Assembly (NCBI RefSeq): GCF_001591145.1
Contig: NZ_BCUF01000022.1
Span: 24,639-88,638, forward strand
Length of the DNA stretch: 64,000 nt
From: Vibrio harveyi NBRC 15634 = ATCC 14126 = KCTC 12724
GTDB lineage: Bacteria; Pseudomonadota; Gammaproteobacteria; Enterobacterales; Vibrionaceae
Reading direction: 5' to 3'
Made by a program: the position numbers and the translations under genes. Below the pieces are notes generated by a model. The model searched no databases and was not told the DNA's origin. It saw only the letters and a list, made by a program, of their open reading frames with translations. Below, one piece after another: positions 35,220 through 45,247 of the stretch. Each line of letters opens with the position of its first letter. The first letter of the stretch is position 1.

Positions 35220-36608
35220 ATGTCAAACCAACATCAATACTTTGGTCACCCACGTGGCTTGTTCTTATTGTTCGGTACTGAACTTTGGGAACGCTTTTCT
35301 TACTACGCAATGCGCGCCATTCTAGTACTGTATTTAACTGACACAACAATGAACGGTGGCCTTGGCTGGTCGACTAAAGATGCCCTAGACCTATACGGCA
35401 TCTATACTGGACTTGTCTACATTACTCCTCTCATCGGTGGTTACCTTGCGGATAACTACTTAGGTCAACGCCGTTCTATCTTGATTGGTGGCGCGTTGAT
35501 GGCAATCGGTCAATTTACACTAGCAATGCCTGCTGACGCTCTAGGTCTTGGTGCTCTACACACATTCTATTTAGGTCTTGCTCTACTTATCTGTGGTAAC
35601 GGTCTATTTAAGTCAAACATCTCTACAATGGTTGGTGACTTATATCAAGAAGGTGACAACCGTCGTGATGGTGCTTTCACTATCTTCTACATGGGTATTA
35701 ACCTTGGCGCATTAATCGCTGGTGTTGTTTCTGGCTCTGTAACAACTGAATTCGGTTGGAAAGCGGGTTTCGTGGCTGCTGGTATCGGTATGCTTATCAG
35801 TCTAGTCATGCAGATGACGTTTGCTCAAGCATGGCTTGGTGATATTGGTCGTGTTCCAGCTGCAAAACGTGATCTAGCGATTAAAAAATCTTCTCAAAAA
35901 GAACCGTTAACAAAAGAAGAAACGGATCGCATCAAAGTAATCCTAGTGATGAGCCTATTCACTATCGTATTCTGGGCAGGCTTTGAACAAGCTGGCGGTC
36001 TAATGAACATCTACACTCAGCAATACACAGATCGAATGATCGGTGGCTTTGAAGTGCCTGCTGCGTGGTTCCAATCACTAAACCCATTCTTCATCATCAC
36101 GCTAGCACCTGTACTAGCCGTACTATGGGTGAAACTAGGTAAACGTGAGCCAAACTCACCAGTGAAATTTGCTTTAGCGATGTTCTTCCTAGCGCTTGGT
36201 TTCCTATGTATGGTTGGTGCGGTTATTGAGCAAGGCGGTGACACTACAGTTAAGACATCCATGTTGTGGCTTGTTGGTGCATTCTTCTTCCATACTCTGG
36301 GCGAATTGTGTCTATCTCCGATTGGTCTGTCTCTTGTTACTAAACTGGCTCCGCTGCGTCTTGCTTCACTAATGATGGGTGCATGGTTTGGCTGTAATGC
36401 AATTGCAAACTACGTTGCTGGTTATGTGGGCTCTCACGTTGGTGAGCTAGGTGCGCTGGCTATCTTCAGCGGTATTGCAGTAACAGCTATGGTTTCTGGT
36501 GTCATTCTTCTGTTGTTCTCTAACACGCTTGTTCGTTGGATGCACGGTGCTGAAAACACACATAGCACAGCAGAACAAATTGAAGAGCAGCAAACTCAAG
36601 TTGCTTAA
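35220..36608 (+). CDS. dtpA: Proton-dependent di/tripeptide permease (POT family, DtpA-like)
   Basis: This 462-residue inner-membrane symporter imports di- and tripeptides with protons. The ExxERFxYY motif is present as ELWERFSYYAMRAILVLYL (about residues 20-38). GLFKSNISTMVGDLY matches the second POT signature, and FWAGFEQAGG and ELCLSPIGLSLVTK mark later helices. About 12-14 transmembrane segments are expected. Which E. coli paralogue (DtpA, B, C or D) it matches best is not determinable by eye. A weak purine-rich site precedes the ATG. Confidence 0.88.
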   Translation: MSNQHQYFGHPRGLFLLFGTELWERFSYYAMRAILVLYLTDTTMNGGLGWSTKDALDLYGIYTGLVYITPLIGGYLADNYLGQRRSILIGGALMAIGQFTLAMPADALGLGALHTFYLGLALLICGNGLFKSNISTMVGDLYQEGDNRRDGAFTIFYMGINLGALIAGVVSGSVTTEFGWKAGFVAAGIGMLISLVMQMTFAQAWLGDIGRVPAAKRDLAIKKSSQKEPLTKEETDRIKVILVMSLFTIVFWAGFEQAGGLMNIYTQQYTDRMIGGFEVPAAWFQSLNPFFIITLAPVLAVLWVKLGKREPNSPVKFALAMFFLALGFLCMVGAVIEQGGDTTVKTSMLWLVGAFFFHTLGELCLSPIGLSLVTKLAPLRLASLMMGAWFGCNAIANYVAGYVGSHVGELGALAIFSGIAVTAMVSGVILLLFSNTLVRWMHGAENTHSTAEQIEEQQTQVA

Positions 36609-36629
36609 TATATAAAGTGCAAATAAAAA

Positions 36630-36656
36630 CAAAGGGTCGCAATTGCGACCCTTTTT
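36630..36656. terminator. Terminator between peptide permease and hemH
   Basis: The stem is AAAGGGTCGC / GCGACCCTTT with an AATT loop and T-run, between convergent genes. Confidence 0.92.
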
Positions 36657-36698
36657 GTATTCAAAGCTCTAAGTGAAAGAATGTAGGACACAGACGCT

Positions 36699-37664
36699 TT
36701 ACAACTTTGAGCGAACCAAATCCACCATCATCTCGATGTGTAACTCGTTGTCATTTAAACACGGAATGTAGCTAAAGCTCTCACCACCAGCTTCTAAGTA
36801 AATTTCACGGCACTCTTCTGAGATCTCTTCCAGTGTCTCTAAGCAGTCAGCAGAAAAAGCTGGCGTTACGATATTCAGCTTTTTTTTACCTTGGCTAGGT
36901 AGGACTTCTAATGTCTTGTCCGTGTATGGTTGTAACCATTCTTCGCGACCAAATCGAGACTGGTAGGTCATACCAATTTGATCCTCATTCAAACCAAGGG
37001 CCTCACCAAGCAAGCGAGTTGTCTCGGCACAATGTTGAGGATAAATATCACCATTGTCCGCGTATCGCTTCGGAATACCATGGTAAGAACATAGCAAGTA
37101 ATCACCCTTACCATTTGCTTCCCAATGCTCGCGTACCGACTGAGCTAAAGCTTCAATGTATTTAGGGTGATTGTGGTAATCGCGAATAAAACTAAACTCT
37201 GGCATCACAGGCATATTCTTAAATGCCTTTGTCATCCCGTCAGAAACTGCAGCTGTCGTTGTTCCTGAGTATTGAGGGTAAAGCGGCAAAACGATCACTT
37301 GTTCAACGCCTTGGGCTAATAGCGCCTCAAAACCGGTTTGCAAGCTAGGATTGCCATATGTCATTCCTAGCTCTACTGGCATGTCTAAAGCTGTGCTCAG
37401 CTTCTTTGCCTGGCGTTTTGAATACACCATGAGAGGTGATCCCTCTTCCATCCACACCGACTCATACAACTTGGCAACTTTTGGAGAACGAACTGGAAGA
37501 ATGATGCCATGCAAAATCGGGCACCAGAGCCACCGTGTCATATCAACAACACGGTGATCATGAAGGAACTGACTTAGAAAGCGTTTAACGGCTGGCGGAG
37601 TTGGCTCATCAGGCGTCCCAAGGTTGACCAATAACACGCCCTGCTTCTTATTGTTGTTTTTCAT
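36699..37664 (-). CDS. hemH: Ferrochelatase
   Basis: HemH inserts Fe(II) into protoporphyrin IX, the last step of haem synthesis. It is 321 residues, starting with a short basic stretch, then [20 protein letters not shown]. The metal-site histidine lies in [15 protein letters not shown], with [14 protein letters not shown] and the glutamate-rich [21 protein letters not shown] downstream. It is downstream of adk on the same strand across the adk terminator. Confidence 0.96.
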   Translation of the reverse strand: MKNNNKKQGVLLVNLGTPDEPTPPAVKRFLSQFLHDHRVVDMTRWLWCPILHGIILPVRSPKVAKLYESVWMEEGSPLMVYSKRQAKKLSTALDMPVELGMTYGNPSLQTGFEALLAQGVEQVIVLPLYPQYSGTTTAAVSDGMTKAFKNMPVMPEFSFIRDYHNHPKYIEALAQSVREHWEANGKGDYLLCSYHGIPKRYADNGDIYPQHCAETTRLLGEALGLNEDQIGMTYQSRFGREEWLQPYTDKTLEVLPSQGKKKLNIVTPAFSADCLETLEEISEECREIYLEAGGESFSYIPCLNDNELHIEMMVDLVRSKL

Positions 37665-37744
37665 AACATCCTATTCATGGTAAACGGCTTGATTTGTACG
37701 GCATATCTAAGAGAAAAGTTCATCGTACTAACAGGCAGAATAAA

Positions 37745-37768
37745 AAAAGCGACCCAAAGGTCGCTTTT
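37745..37768 (-). terminator. adk terminator
   Basis: The stem is AAAAGCGACC / GGTCGCTTTT with a 4-nt loop and, on the minus strand, a run of T. Confidence 0.88.
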
Positions 37769-37804
37769 AAATATATCAAAATATTAAATTTTGCCGTTAG
37801 CAAA

Positions 37805-38724
<920 letters not shown>

Positions 38725-38751
38725 AAAAAGCTCGCATTTCGCGAGCTTTTT
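38725..38751 (-). terminator. htpG terminator
   Basis: The stem is AAAAAGCTCGC / GCGAGCTTTTT with an ATTTC loop, 16 bp beyond the htpG stop. Confidence 0.9.
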
Positions 38752-38766
38752 AGTGGTATTTAGTTA

Positions 38767-40671
38767 TTAAACCTTAGTCAAAAGCTTATTGATGGCACCT
38801 AAGAATTGAGAAGGATCTTCCATCGAGCCACGCTCGGCTAACATTGCCTGACCCAGTAACACTTCTACCCAGCGACCAAACGCTTCTTCGTCTGCTTCAT
38901 CCGCCATTCGCTTCACGAGCTCATGTTCAGGGTTGATTTCGAAGATATATTTCACTTCTGGTACCGCTTGACCTGCTGCTTCAAGAAGCTTCGCCATTTG
39001 CGTCCCCATTTCGAAATCGTCCGTCACCACAACAGCAGGTGTTGTTGCAAGCTTGAAGGTTGTACGAACTTCTTTTACGCGGTCACCTAGGTAAGACTGA
39101 GTGCGCTCAACAACAGACTTAAACTCTTCTTCTGTTTCTTTCTGCTTTTCTTTTTCTGCTTCGTCTTCGAACTTGCTCAGATCCAGACCCGCTTTGGTGA
39201 TCGATTGGAACTGCTTGCCGTCAAACTCTGTCAGGTAGTTCATCAACCACTCATCAATTCGATCGAACATCAAAATAACTTCAATGCCTTTCGCCTTAAA
39301 TTGCTCTAGGTGCGGACTGTTCTTCGCCGCTGCGTAGCTGTCTGCTGTTAAGAAGTAAATCTTATCTTGACCTTCCTTCATGCGTTCAACATAAGAAGCC
39401 AAACCAACAGATTGCTCAGCTGAGTCCACTTCAGTAGATGCGAAGCGCAATAGACCGGCAACTTTCTCTTTGTTTGCCATGTCTTCAGCAGGACCTTCCT
39501 TCATCACCTGACCAAACTCTTTCCAGAATGATTGGTATTTCTCTTCGTCATTCTTCGCCATGCGCTCCAGCATTGTCAGTACACGCTTAGTACAAGCGTT
39601 ACGCAATGACTGAGTCACTTTGTTGTCTTGAAGAATTTCACGAGAAACGTTCAGTGGCAGATCGTTCGAATCAATTAAGCCGCGGACGAAACGCAAGTAA
39701 GACGGCATAAACTGCTCTGCGTCATCCATGATGAATACACGTTGTACGTATAATTTCAGACCCGACTTGTGATCGCGGTTCATCATGTCCCAAGGTGCCT
39801 TCGCTGGAATGTAAAGCAAGCTTGTGTAATCGTTCTTGCCTTCTACGCGGTTATGACTCCAAGTTAGAGGATCTGCAAAGTCGTGAGAAACGTGTTTGTA
39901 GAACTCTTGGTATTCTGCTTCAGAGACGTCTGATTTGTTGCGAGTCCAAAGTGCTTGAGCTTTGTTGATTTGTTCCCACTTCTTCTCACTTGTTTCGTTG
40001 CCTTCCTCATCGCGAACAACAGTTTGGATAGAAACTGGAATACCGATATGGTCGGAGTATTTGCTGATCACGTCACGTAGACGCCATTCATTTAAGAACT
40101 CTTTCCCTTCTTCACGCATGTGAAGCACGATATCAGTACCACGAGATTCTTTCGTGATCGTCTCAATAGTGTATTCGCCTTCGCCCGCAGAATGCCACTG
40201 AACCGCTTCTTCTGCAGAAATACCTGCGGCACGAGTGCGTACCGTCACAGCATCAGCAACAATGAATGCAGAATAGAAACCCACACCAAACTGACCAATA
40301 AGCTGAGAGTCTTTGCTCTGCTCATCGGATAATTTAGAGAAAAACTCTGCTGTACCTGATTTTGCAATGGTACCTAAATGTTCAATCACATCATCACGGC
40401 TCATTCCAATGCCGTTATCAGAGATTGTTAGTGTATTAGCACTTTCGTCAAACGCCAGCTTAACACCCAGATCCGCGTTACCCTCATATAAATCTGGGTT
40501 AGATAGCGCTTGGAAACGAAGCTTATCTGATGCGTCAGACGCGTTTGAAATCAGCTCGCGCAGGAAAATCTCTTTGTTTGAGTAAAGAGAGTGAATCATC
40601 AGATGAAGTAGTTGTTTTACTTCTGATTGAAAACCACGAGTTTCTTTGTTTTGTGATACGGTTTCGCTCAT
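38767..40671 (-). CDS. htpG: Molecular chaperone HtpG (Hsp90)
   Basis: This 634-residue ATP-dependent cytosolic chaperone has an N-terminal GHKL ATPase ([40 protein letters not shown]), a middle client domain ([29 protein letters not shown]) and a C-terminal dimerisation domain ([16 protein letters not shown]). A heat-shock promoter is visible upstream. It is divergent from toxR, as in other vibrios. Confidence 0.97.
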   Translation of the reverse strand: MSETVSQNKETRGFQSEVKQLLHLMIHSLYSNKEIFLRELISNASDASDKLRFQALSNPDLYEGNADLGVKLAFDESANTLTISDNGIGMSRDDVIEHLGTIAKSGTAEFFSKLSDEQSKDSQLIGQFGVGFYSAFIVADAVTVRTRAAGISAEEAVQWHSAGEGEYTIETITKESRGTDIVLHMREEGKEFLNEWRLRDVISKYSDHIGIPVSIQTVVRDEEGNETSEKKWEQINKAQALWTRNKSDVSEAEYQEFYKHVSHDFADPLTWSHNRVEGKNDYTSLLYIPAKAPWDMMNRDHKSGLKLYVQRVFIMDDAEQFMPSYLRFVRGLIDSNDLPLNVSREILQDNKVTQSLRNACTKRVLTMLERMAKNDEEKYQSFWKEFGQVMKEGPAEDMANKEKVAGLLRFASTEVDSAEQSVGLASYVERMKEGQDKIYFLTADSYAAAKNSPHLEQFKAKGIEVILMFDRIDEWLMNYLTEFDGKQFQSITKAGLDLSKFEDEAEKEKQKETEEEFKSVVERTQSYLGDRVKEVRTTFKLATTPAVVVTDDFEMGTQMAKLLEAAGQAVPEVKYIFEINPEHELVKRMADEADEEAFGRWVEVLLGQAMLAERGSMEDPSQFLGAINKLLTKV

Positions 40672-40764
40672 GTTTGCTCCATAACATCTAAACTAAAAAG
40701 ACTTTTAATGACAAAGTCCTAACCGCCACCTTAAAAAAGCAGCATTACTAAGATGTCATTTAAC

Positions 40765-40790
40765 ATGTGGCTGACAAATGTAAATTCAAG
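40765..40790 (-). promoter_or_regulatory. Heat-shock (sigma-32) promoter for htpG
   Basis: On the minus strand, CTTGAA (-35, 40785-40790) and CCACAT (-10, 40765-40770) are 14 bp apart, close to the sigma-32 consensus CTTGAA-N11-16-CCCCAT. The start site would be about 85-90 bp before the htpG ATG. Confidence 0.7.
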
Positions 40791-40893
40791 GTCAATATTG
40801 CTAAAAACGGTGTTTTTTTAGAAAATTTTAATTATCCTACGTCCCTAAAAGCATCTAAAACGTAGCACATGTCTTTTTGCGCACGCCTTATTA

Positions 40894-40915
40894 TGTGACG
40901 CAAATCACTTATAAT
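40894..40915 (+). promoter_or_regulatory. toxR promoter -10 with abutting CRP-like site
   Basis: TGTGA-CGCAAA-TCACT (40894-40909) matches nine of ten CRP half-site bases and directly abuts TATAAT (40910-40915), about 30 bp before the toxR ATG. The -35 (CTTATT) is weak. A CRP dimer there would sit inside the core promoter, which would normally repress. Position relative to the true start is unverified. Confidence 0.5.
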
Positions 40916-40944
40916 TACAGAATCATCCATCTAAGAAGAACTAA

Positions 40945-41820
40945 ATGACTAACATCGGCACCAAATTTCTGCTTGCTCAAAGATTTGTCTTTGACCCAAA
41001 TAGTAATTCGCTCGCTGACCAACAAAATGGCAACGAAGTTGTACGATTAGGAAGCAACGAAAGCCGTATTCTACTCATGTTGGCAGAGAGACCCAATGAA
41101 GTGTTAACGCGTAACGAGCTTCACGAGTTCGTATGGCGGGAGCAGGGTTTTGAGGTGGATGACTCAAGCCTTACTCAAACGATTTCCACTCTACGTAAAA
41201 TGTTGAAAGACTCTACGAAGTCGCCTGAATTTGTAAAAACGGTGCCAAAGCGCGGTTACCAACTGATTTGTTCAGTTGAACGTTTAAGCCCACTATCTTC
41301 TGAAGCAGCACTCACCGATGTTGATGCTCAAGAGGAAGAAAATGAAGCTCCAGTCGTTGATCTAGAGCAATTCGCAGAGCCCACTGCTGAGACAAAAGCA
41401 GAAACAGCCGTCGAACAAGCACCGACAGCTCAACCATTAAAATCTGCACCTGCACAAAAGAACACAAACTGGTTATTCAGAATCATCGTGTTAGTTGCCC
41501 TGCTACTTCCTGTTGGCGTGTTAATGCTAACCAACCCTGCAGAATCACAATTTCGTCAAATTGGTGAATATCACAACGTGCCAGTGATGACACCGATCAA
41601 CCACCCTCAATTAAACAATTGGCTGCCGTCCATTGAGCAATGCATTCAACGTTATGTTGAACACCATGCTGCTGAGTCTTCACCAGTCGAAGTCATTGCA
41701 ACAGGTGGTCAAAACAATCAATTGATTCTGAACTACATTCACGACAGTGATCACTCATATGAGAATGTAACACTGCGTATTTTTGCTGGTCGTAACGACC
41801 CAACTGACATCTGCAATTAA
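40945..41820 (+). CDS. toxR: Membrane-spanning transcriptional activator ToxR
   Basis: ToxR regulates outer-membrane porins, bile and acid resistance and virulence genes from the inner membrane. The N-terminal OmpR-type winged helix (about residues 8-112) includes LGSNESRILLMLAERP, VDDSSLTQTISTLRKML and the KTVPKRGYQL wing. An acidic, Pro/Ala-rich tether follows, then one transmembrane helix (about 176-194), then a periplasmic domain with two cysteines (SIEQCIQRY and the C-terminal TDICN) that can form the known disulfide. toxS follows 11 bp downstream. The tether is the part that varies most between Vibrio species. Confidence 0.97.
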   Translation: MTNIGTKFLLAQRFVFDPNSNSLADQQNGNEVVRLGSNESRILLMLAERPNEVLTRNELHEFVWREQGFEVDDSSLTQTISTLRKMLKDSTKSPEFVKTVPKRGYQLICSVERLSPLSSEAALTDVDAQEEENEAPVVDLEQFAEPTAETKAETAVEQAPTAQPLKSAPAQKNTNWLFRIIVLVALLLPVGVLMLTNPAESQFRQIGEYHNVPVMTPINHPQLNNWLPSIEQCIQRYVEHHAAESSPVEVIATGGQNNQLILNYIHDSDHSYENVTLRIFAGRNDPTDICN

Positions 41821-41831
41821 GGGAGGCTGAA

Positions 41832-42347
41832 ATGAAGATAAGAATAGCATCTGCGGTTTTAGCCGTATCCATCCTTTTTAGTGGTTGGTTGTACTGGGGT
41901 AGTGACCTTAAAGTTGAGCAAGTCCTTACGTCAAATGAGTGGCAATCAACCATGGTGACACTTATTACTGATAACTTGCCAGATGATACCGTAGGTCCGC
42001 TACGCAAAGTCAACGTTGAGTCGAATGTGAAGTACCTACCTAATGGTGACTATATTCGCGTGGCAAACATCAAGCTATTTGCACAGGGCTCAAACGTCGA
42101 GTCTACGATCAATATCTCTGAAAAAGGTCGTTGGGAAGTCAGTGATAACTATTTGCTGGTCTCTCCTTCTGAGTTCAAAGACATCTCCGCATCACAATCT
42201 AAAGATTTTTCGGAGTCTCAACTTCGTCTTATCACTCAAATCTTTAAGCTAGATGCTGAACAGAGTCGTCGTATTGACGTCGTTAACGAAAAAACTCTAC
42301 TACTGACTAGCCTGAATCACGGTTCTACGGTACTGTTTAGAAACTGA
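41832..42347 (+). CDS. toxS: ToxR-stabilising periplasmic protein ToxS
   Basis: This 171-residue protein is anchored by one N-terminal helix (IRIASAVLAVSILFSGWLYW), with the rest periplasmic. It binds the ToxR periplasmic domain, protects it from proteolysis and contributes to bile sensing. GGGAGG lies 6 nt upstream of the ATG. It is co-transcribed with toxR and followed by a terminator. Confidence 0.95.
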   Translation: MKIRIASAVLAVSILFSGWLYWGSDLKVEQVLTSNEWQSTMVTLITDNLPDDTVGPLRKVNVESNVKYLPNGDYIRVANIKLFAQGSNVESTINISEKGRWEVSDNYLLVSPSEFKDISASQSKDFSESQLRLITQIFKLDAEQSRRIDVVNEKTLLLTSLNHGSTVLFRN

Positions 42348-42362
42348 TTTTGATTCGATAAG

Positions 42363-42389
42363 AAGGGGGCAAGATGCCCCCTTTATTTT
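42363..42389 (+). terminator. toxRS terminator abutting the next gene
   Basis: The stem is AAGGGGGC / GCCCCCTT with an AAGAT loop, followed by TATTTTG. It ends about 5-10 bp before the next ATG, leaving no room for a ribosome site. Confidence 0.85.
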
Positions 42390-42393
42390 GCAT

Positions 42394-43149
42394 ATGGATT
42401 GGCTAGACACCCTCACCCTCTTCTTCGGTTCCCTTGTCGCAAATACGCTTGCTTCACTCTCTGGCGGTGGTGCGGGATTACTGCAGTTTCCACTTCTTAT
42501 CTTTCTTGGTCTTCCCTTTTCTGTCGCACTAGGTACGCATAAAGTCGCTTCAGTCGCACTCGGTTTAGGCGCAGCAAGCACACACCTTAAAGCCGGTACG
42601 ATTAAACCAAAAGTCGCCCTCTATCTCATACTCACCGGCAGTATTGGCGTGGTGATTGGCGCTAATCTCATTGTACAAATCCCAGATGACATTGCTGAAA
42701 AAATGCTTGGCGCGATGATCTTAGCTCTTGGTATTTACTCTCGATTTAAGAAAGAGCTCGGTCAAACGGAAACTAAAACGCATCGTGACAGTGCCGGCTG
42801 GCTTATTGGTGGACTGGGTTTACTGCTGATTGGGATTGTAAACGGCTCACTCACAGCAGGTTCTGGGTTGCTTGTGACACTCTTTCTTGTCCGCTGGTTT
42901 GGTTACGATTACAAGCAAGCGGTAGCTTACACCATGATTTGTGTCGGTCTGTTTTGGAATGGCATTGGAGGTATTGCCGTTGTGCAAGCTGGTGCCCCTA
43001 TTCATTGGGCTTGGTTACCTGTTTTATTATTCAGCTCATTTCTAGGTGGCAGCATAGGCGCATGGGCAGCAACTCGATACAGCAATCGCGTCATCAAAGT
43101 TGCCTTTGAAGTTCTCACCTTCGCCGTTGGAATCAAATTGCTCCTCTGA
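42394..43149 (+). CDS. TSUP-family (TauE/SafE) membrane transporter
   Basis: The 251-residue protein has about eight transmembrane helices with the duplicated TSUP pattern. The first repeat has ASLSGGGAGLLQFPLLIFLGLP and the second has VNGSLTAGSGLLVTLFLVRWFG. Family members export sulfite, sulfoacetate or other small organosulfur anions; the substrate here is not known. I use ATG 42394 (MDWLDTLTLFF) rather than the upstream TTG 42388. No Shine-Dalgarno sequence is visible because the toxRS terminator ends just before the start. Confidence 0.85.
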   Translation: MDWLDTLTLFFGSLVANTLASLSGGGAGLLQFPLLIFLGLPFSVALGTHKVASVALGLGAASTHLKAGTIKPKVALYLILTGSIGVVIGANLIVQIPDDIAEKMLGAMILALGIYSRFKKELGQTETKTHRDSAGWLIGGLGLLLIGIVNGSLTAGSGLLVTLFLVRWFGYDYKQAVAYTMICVGLFWNGIGGIAVVQAGAPIHWAWLPVLLFSSFLGGSIGAWAATRYSNRVIKVAFEVLTFAVGIKLLL

Positions 43150-43183
43150 CGTTTTAAAAAATTTGAAATTAAGGAATTCGGAA

Positions 43184-43462
43184 ATGGATAAAGCCATCAT
43201 TGACATTTATTACTGTCGCCAGTGCAATTGGATGCTACGTTCAACCTGGCTCTCACAAGAGCTATTACATACCTTTAGTGAAGAAATAAAAACGATGAGC
43301 TTACACCCAGATACGGGCGGTCGGTTCGAAATCTTTTGTAATGGCACCCAGATTTGGGAACGTAAGAAAGATGGTGGCTTTCCTGAGGCGAAAGTCCTCA
43401 AACAACGTGTTAGAGACATCATCGACCCAGAACGCGATCTAGGGCATTCAGACACAAAATAG
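43184..43462 (+). CDS. SelT/SelW/SelH (Rdx) family protein
   Basis: This 92-residue thioredoxin-like protein has CxxC at residues 11-14 (YYCRQCNWMLRS), a cysteine-only version of the selenoprotein W redox motif. Downstream are TGGRFEIFCNGTQIWERK and a final FPEAKVLKQRVRDIIDPE, both typical of the family. AAGGA lies 8 nt before ATG 43184; a longer frame from 43100 overlaps the previous gene and is not conserved. It is probably co-transcribed with the TSUP gene. The physiological partner is unknown. Confidence 0.88.
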   Translation: MDKAIIDIYYCRQCNWMLRSTWLSQELLHTFSEEIKTMSLHPDTGGRFEIFCNGTQIWERKKDGGFPEAKVLKQRVRDIIDPERDLGHSDTK

Positions 43463-43479
43463 GGAGCCATTCGCTCCCT
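43461..43479. terminator. Terminator between SelW-like gene and yfcE
   Basis: The stem is AGGGAGC / GCTCCCT with a CATTC loop and T-rich tail, between convergent genes. Confidence 0.8.
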
Positions 43480-43505
43480 TTATCTTTTCTTTACTCGCAA
43501 GGCTA

Positions 43506-44051
43506 TTAAATCGTAGTTTGTGCTAGTACTTCGCCTTCTGGAGTTTGAACTGTTAGCGTATTACCTTCGAGTACACCATAACTGCGTGGTAAGCCATTTC
43601 TCGGGAACGTCATTGAGCCCGGATTGAAAATGATGACACCATCTTGCATCTCCGCCACAGGAACATGAGTATGACCATGGGCAATGATGTCGCCCTCACG
43701 CAACGGCGGTCGCTTTGTGGTGTTGTATAGGTGACCATGAGTCAAGAACATACGCTTACCAGACTCTAACAGAAGCCAAGCATACTCCGTCATCATTGGG
43801 AAATTTAACAGCATCTGATCCACTTCACTGTCGCAGTTACCGCGCACAGAGATAATGCGCTCACTGTATTGATTCAGCAATTCTGCCACTTGTGGTGGGT
43901 TATAGCCTTCTGGTATTGGATTTCTTGGTCCGTGATTAAGCGTATCGCCCAATAAGATTAGGTGCTCTGCACCAGAGGCTAAATAAAGCTTGATGGTTTC
44001 TTCTGTGGCTGGCAAAGAACCGTGCAAGTCTGAGGCAAAAAATAGTTTCAC
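43506..44051 (-). CDS. yfcE: Phosphodiesterase YfcE
   Basis: This 181-residue calcineurin-type metallophosphoesterase has all the metal motifs: DLHG (8-11), GDTLNHG (36-42), GNCD, THGH and GHTHVP. E. coli YfcE hydrolyses phosphodiester model substrates; the natural substrate is unclear. The start codon is GTG at 44051 with GAGGAG 8 nt upstream. An ATG 5 bp before it opens only a two-codon frame. Confidence 0.93.
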   Translation of the reverse strand: MKLFFASDLHGSLPATEETIKLYLASGAEHLILLGDTLNHGPRNPIPEGYNPPQVAELLNQYSERIISVRGNCDSEVDQMLLNFPMMTEYAWLLLESGKRMFLTHGHLYNTTKRPPLREGDIIAHGHTHVPVAEMQDGVIIFNPGSMTFPRNGLPRSYGVLEGNTLTVQTPEGEVLAQTTI

Positions 44052-44122
44052 GACATCGTCTCCTCAAAATGTATGAGGGTATTCTACGGCATTCCTATAG
44101 AAGCTCAACCACAGTGAAACCT

Positions 44123-44332
44123 CTAATGACCACGCAACATTTCCACCAGCATCGGAACCAGGTAGAACCACGCGACATAACCAACGCCCACTAAGACAAT
44201 CATCCAGAAAATGAGGGACAAGAACTTTGACTTAGCAAGATGGTTAAGTGGATCTGGCTCTCCGCAGCCAGGACAAGTATGAGCTCGTTTTGAAATTTGT
44301 TTCTCGCACACAGGACAAGCAACTAGCGGCAT
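44123..44332 (-). CDS. Small zinc-ribbon membrane protein
   Basis: The protein has 69 residues. Two CxxC knuckles (CPVCEKQ at 6-12 and CPGCGEPD at 20-27) form a zinc ribbon, followed by one or two hydrophobic segments (LSLIFWMIVLVGVGYVAWFY) and a short polar end. The ribbon should be cytoplasmic. Function is unknown. There is no operon partner; the 160 bp before the next gene downstream hold nothing recognisable. Confidence 0.7.
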   Translation of the reverse strand: MPLVACPVCEKQISKRAHTCPGCGEPDPLNHLAKSKFLSLIFWMIVLVGVGYVAWFYLVPMLVEMLRGH

Positions 44333-44492
44333 GACATGACATCCTCAATTATTTCTTTAATTCTCAAAGGATAAGCCTCAGATCGAGGATATGCAATGGC
44401 ACTAATACGCTAATCTTCTTAGCTAGGCAAAATGTCGCTGACCTGAGAAATTATCTTTACCAGCAGCGCGCGAACCACACTCAAAACCGTCG

Positions 44493-44900
44493 CTATACTT
44501 CTTCCCGAGCCATACCATTGATAACAATATTGTTATAACTCACCATGCCAATGACCTCTCCATTTTCAATGACTGGCGCGCGGCTGATACCAAAACGCTC
44601 AAACAAACGCGCACAATATTTCACATTCATATTGGGGTCGACGGTTAACGCAGGTTTGGTCATGATTTCATAGATGTTGGTGCGTTGTGGTGAACGGTTT
44701 TTTGCCAACACTTTTTTCGCTATGTCGTTCATTAAGACGATGCCATATTCATCATCGTCATCACGCTTTTTCACCACCAGCGCTTTCACTTCACTCTTCC
44801 TCGCTAGCGTGATCCCTTCGTGAACCGTAATCAACCCATCGACAATGATGTATGTTGCCGCCATTACGTCTCTGACTCTAATCAGCTCATGACTACTCAT
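44493..44900 (-). CDS. CBS-domain protein
   Basis: The 135-residue protein is built of two CBS motifs in tandem (RVRDVMAATYIIVDGLITVHEG-type first half and IYEIMTKPALTVDPNMNVKY, with RFGISRAPVIENGEVIGMVS). Such pairs bind adenine nucleotides. It overlaps the PII-like gene by 4 bp (ATGA) and ends the DUF1538 operon, so it probably senses energy state for the neighbouring membrane proteins. Confidence 0.85.
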   Translation of the reverse strand: MSSHELIRVRDVMAATYIIVDGLITVHEGITLARKSEVKALVVKKRDDDDEYGIVLMNDIAKKVLAKNRSPQRTNIYEIMTKPALTVDPNMNVKYCARLFERFGISRAPVIENGEVIGMVSYNNIVINGMAREEV

Positions 44901-45247
44901 AACTCATCCTCTACCACTTTAGTTAGCTTCTCGACTTGGTGTGCGACACCGACAGCATCCTCGACATCAATCTGCACGGCAATCCCTTGACCGGATTCCT
45001 GATCGAACTCTCCAACGTCACTGATGGTTTCTAAAATGTGTCTCGACAAATGCTCCTCTACAACAAATAACAGCACATCTTTTTGCACCTCCAAGGTTAA
45101 TCCAAAGAAAGTTCGTTTCTGGTTTAAACCTTGTCCTCGGGCATTGTTGATCACCGTAGCCCCCGTAGCTCCTGCATCTCTTGCTGCATCGAGCACCTTG
45201 TCGGTTTTGCTGTCTTCAACAAAGGCCAAAATCAATTTAAAGCGCAT
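44897..45247 (-). CDS. PII-like signalling protein
   Basis: The 116-residue protein has the ferredoxin-like PII fold: [20 protein letters not shown], then GATGATVINNARGQGLNQ in place of the uridylylated T-loop, and LLFVVEEHLSRHILETISD. The tyrosine of GlnB is absent. PII-like proteins next to transporters bind nucleotides or bicarbonate and gate the transporter. Its start overlaps the upstream DUF1538 gene by 11 bp, with GAGG before the ATG. Confidence 0.85.
   Translation of the reverse strand: MRFKLILAFVEDSKTDKVLDAARDAGATGATVINNARGQGLNQKRTFFGLTLEVQKDVLLFVVEEHLSRHILETISDVGEFDQESGQGIAVQIDVEDAVGVAHQVEKLTKVVEDEL

Noticed and set aside
41341..41460. Repeats in the toxR tether as a recombination site
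   Set aside because: The Ala/Pro/Glu-rich tether is naturally variable between Vibrio species and needs no special explanation.
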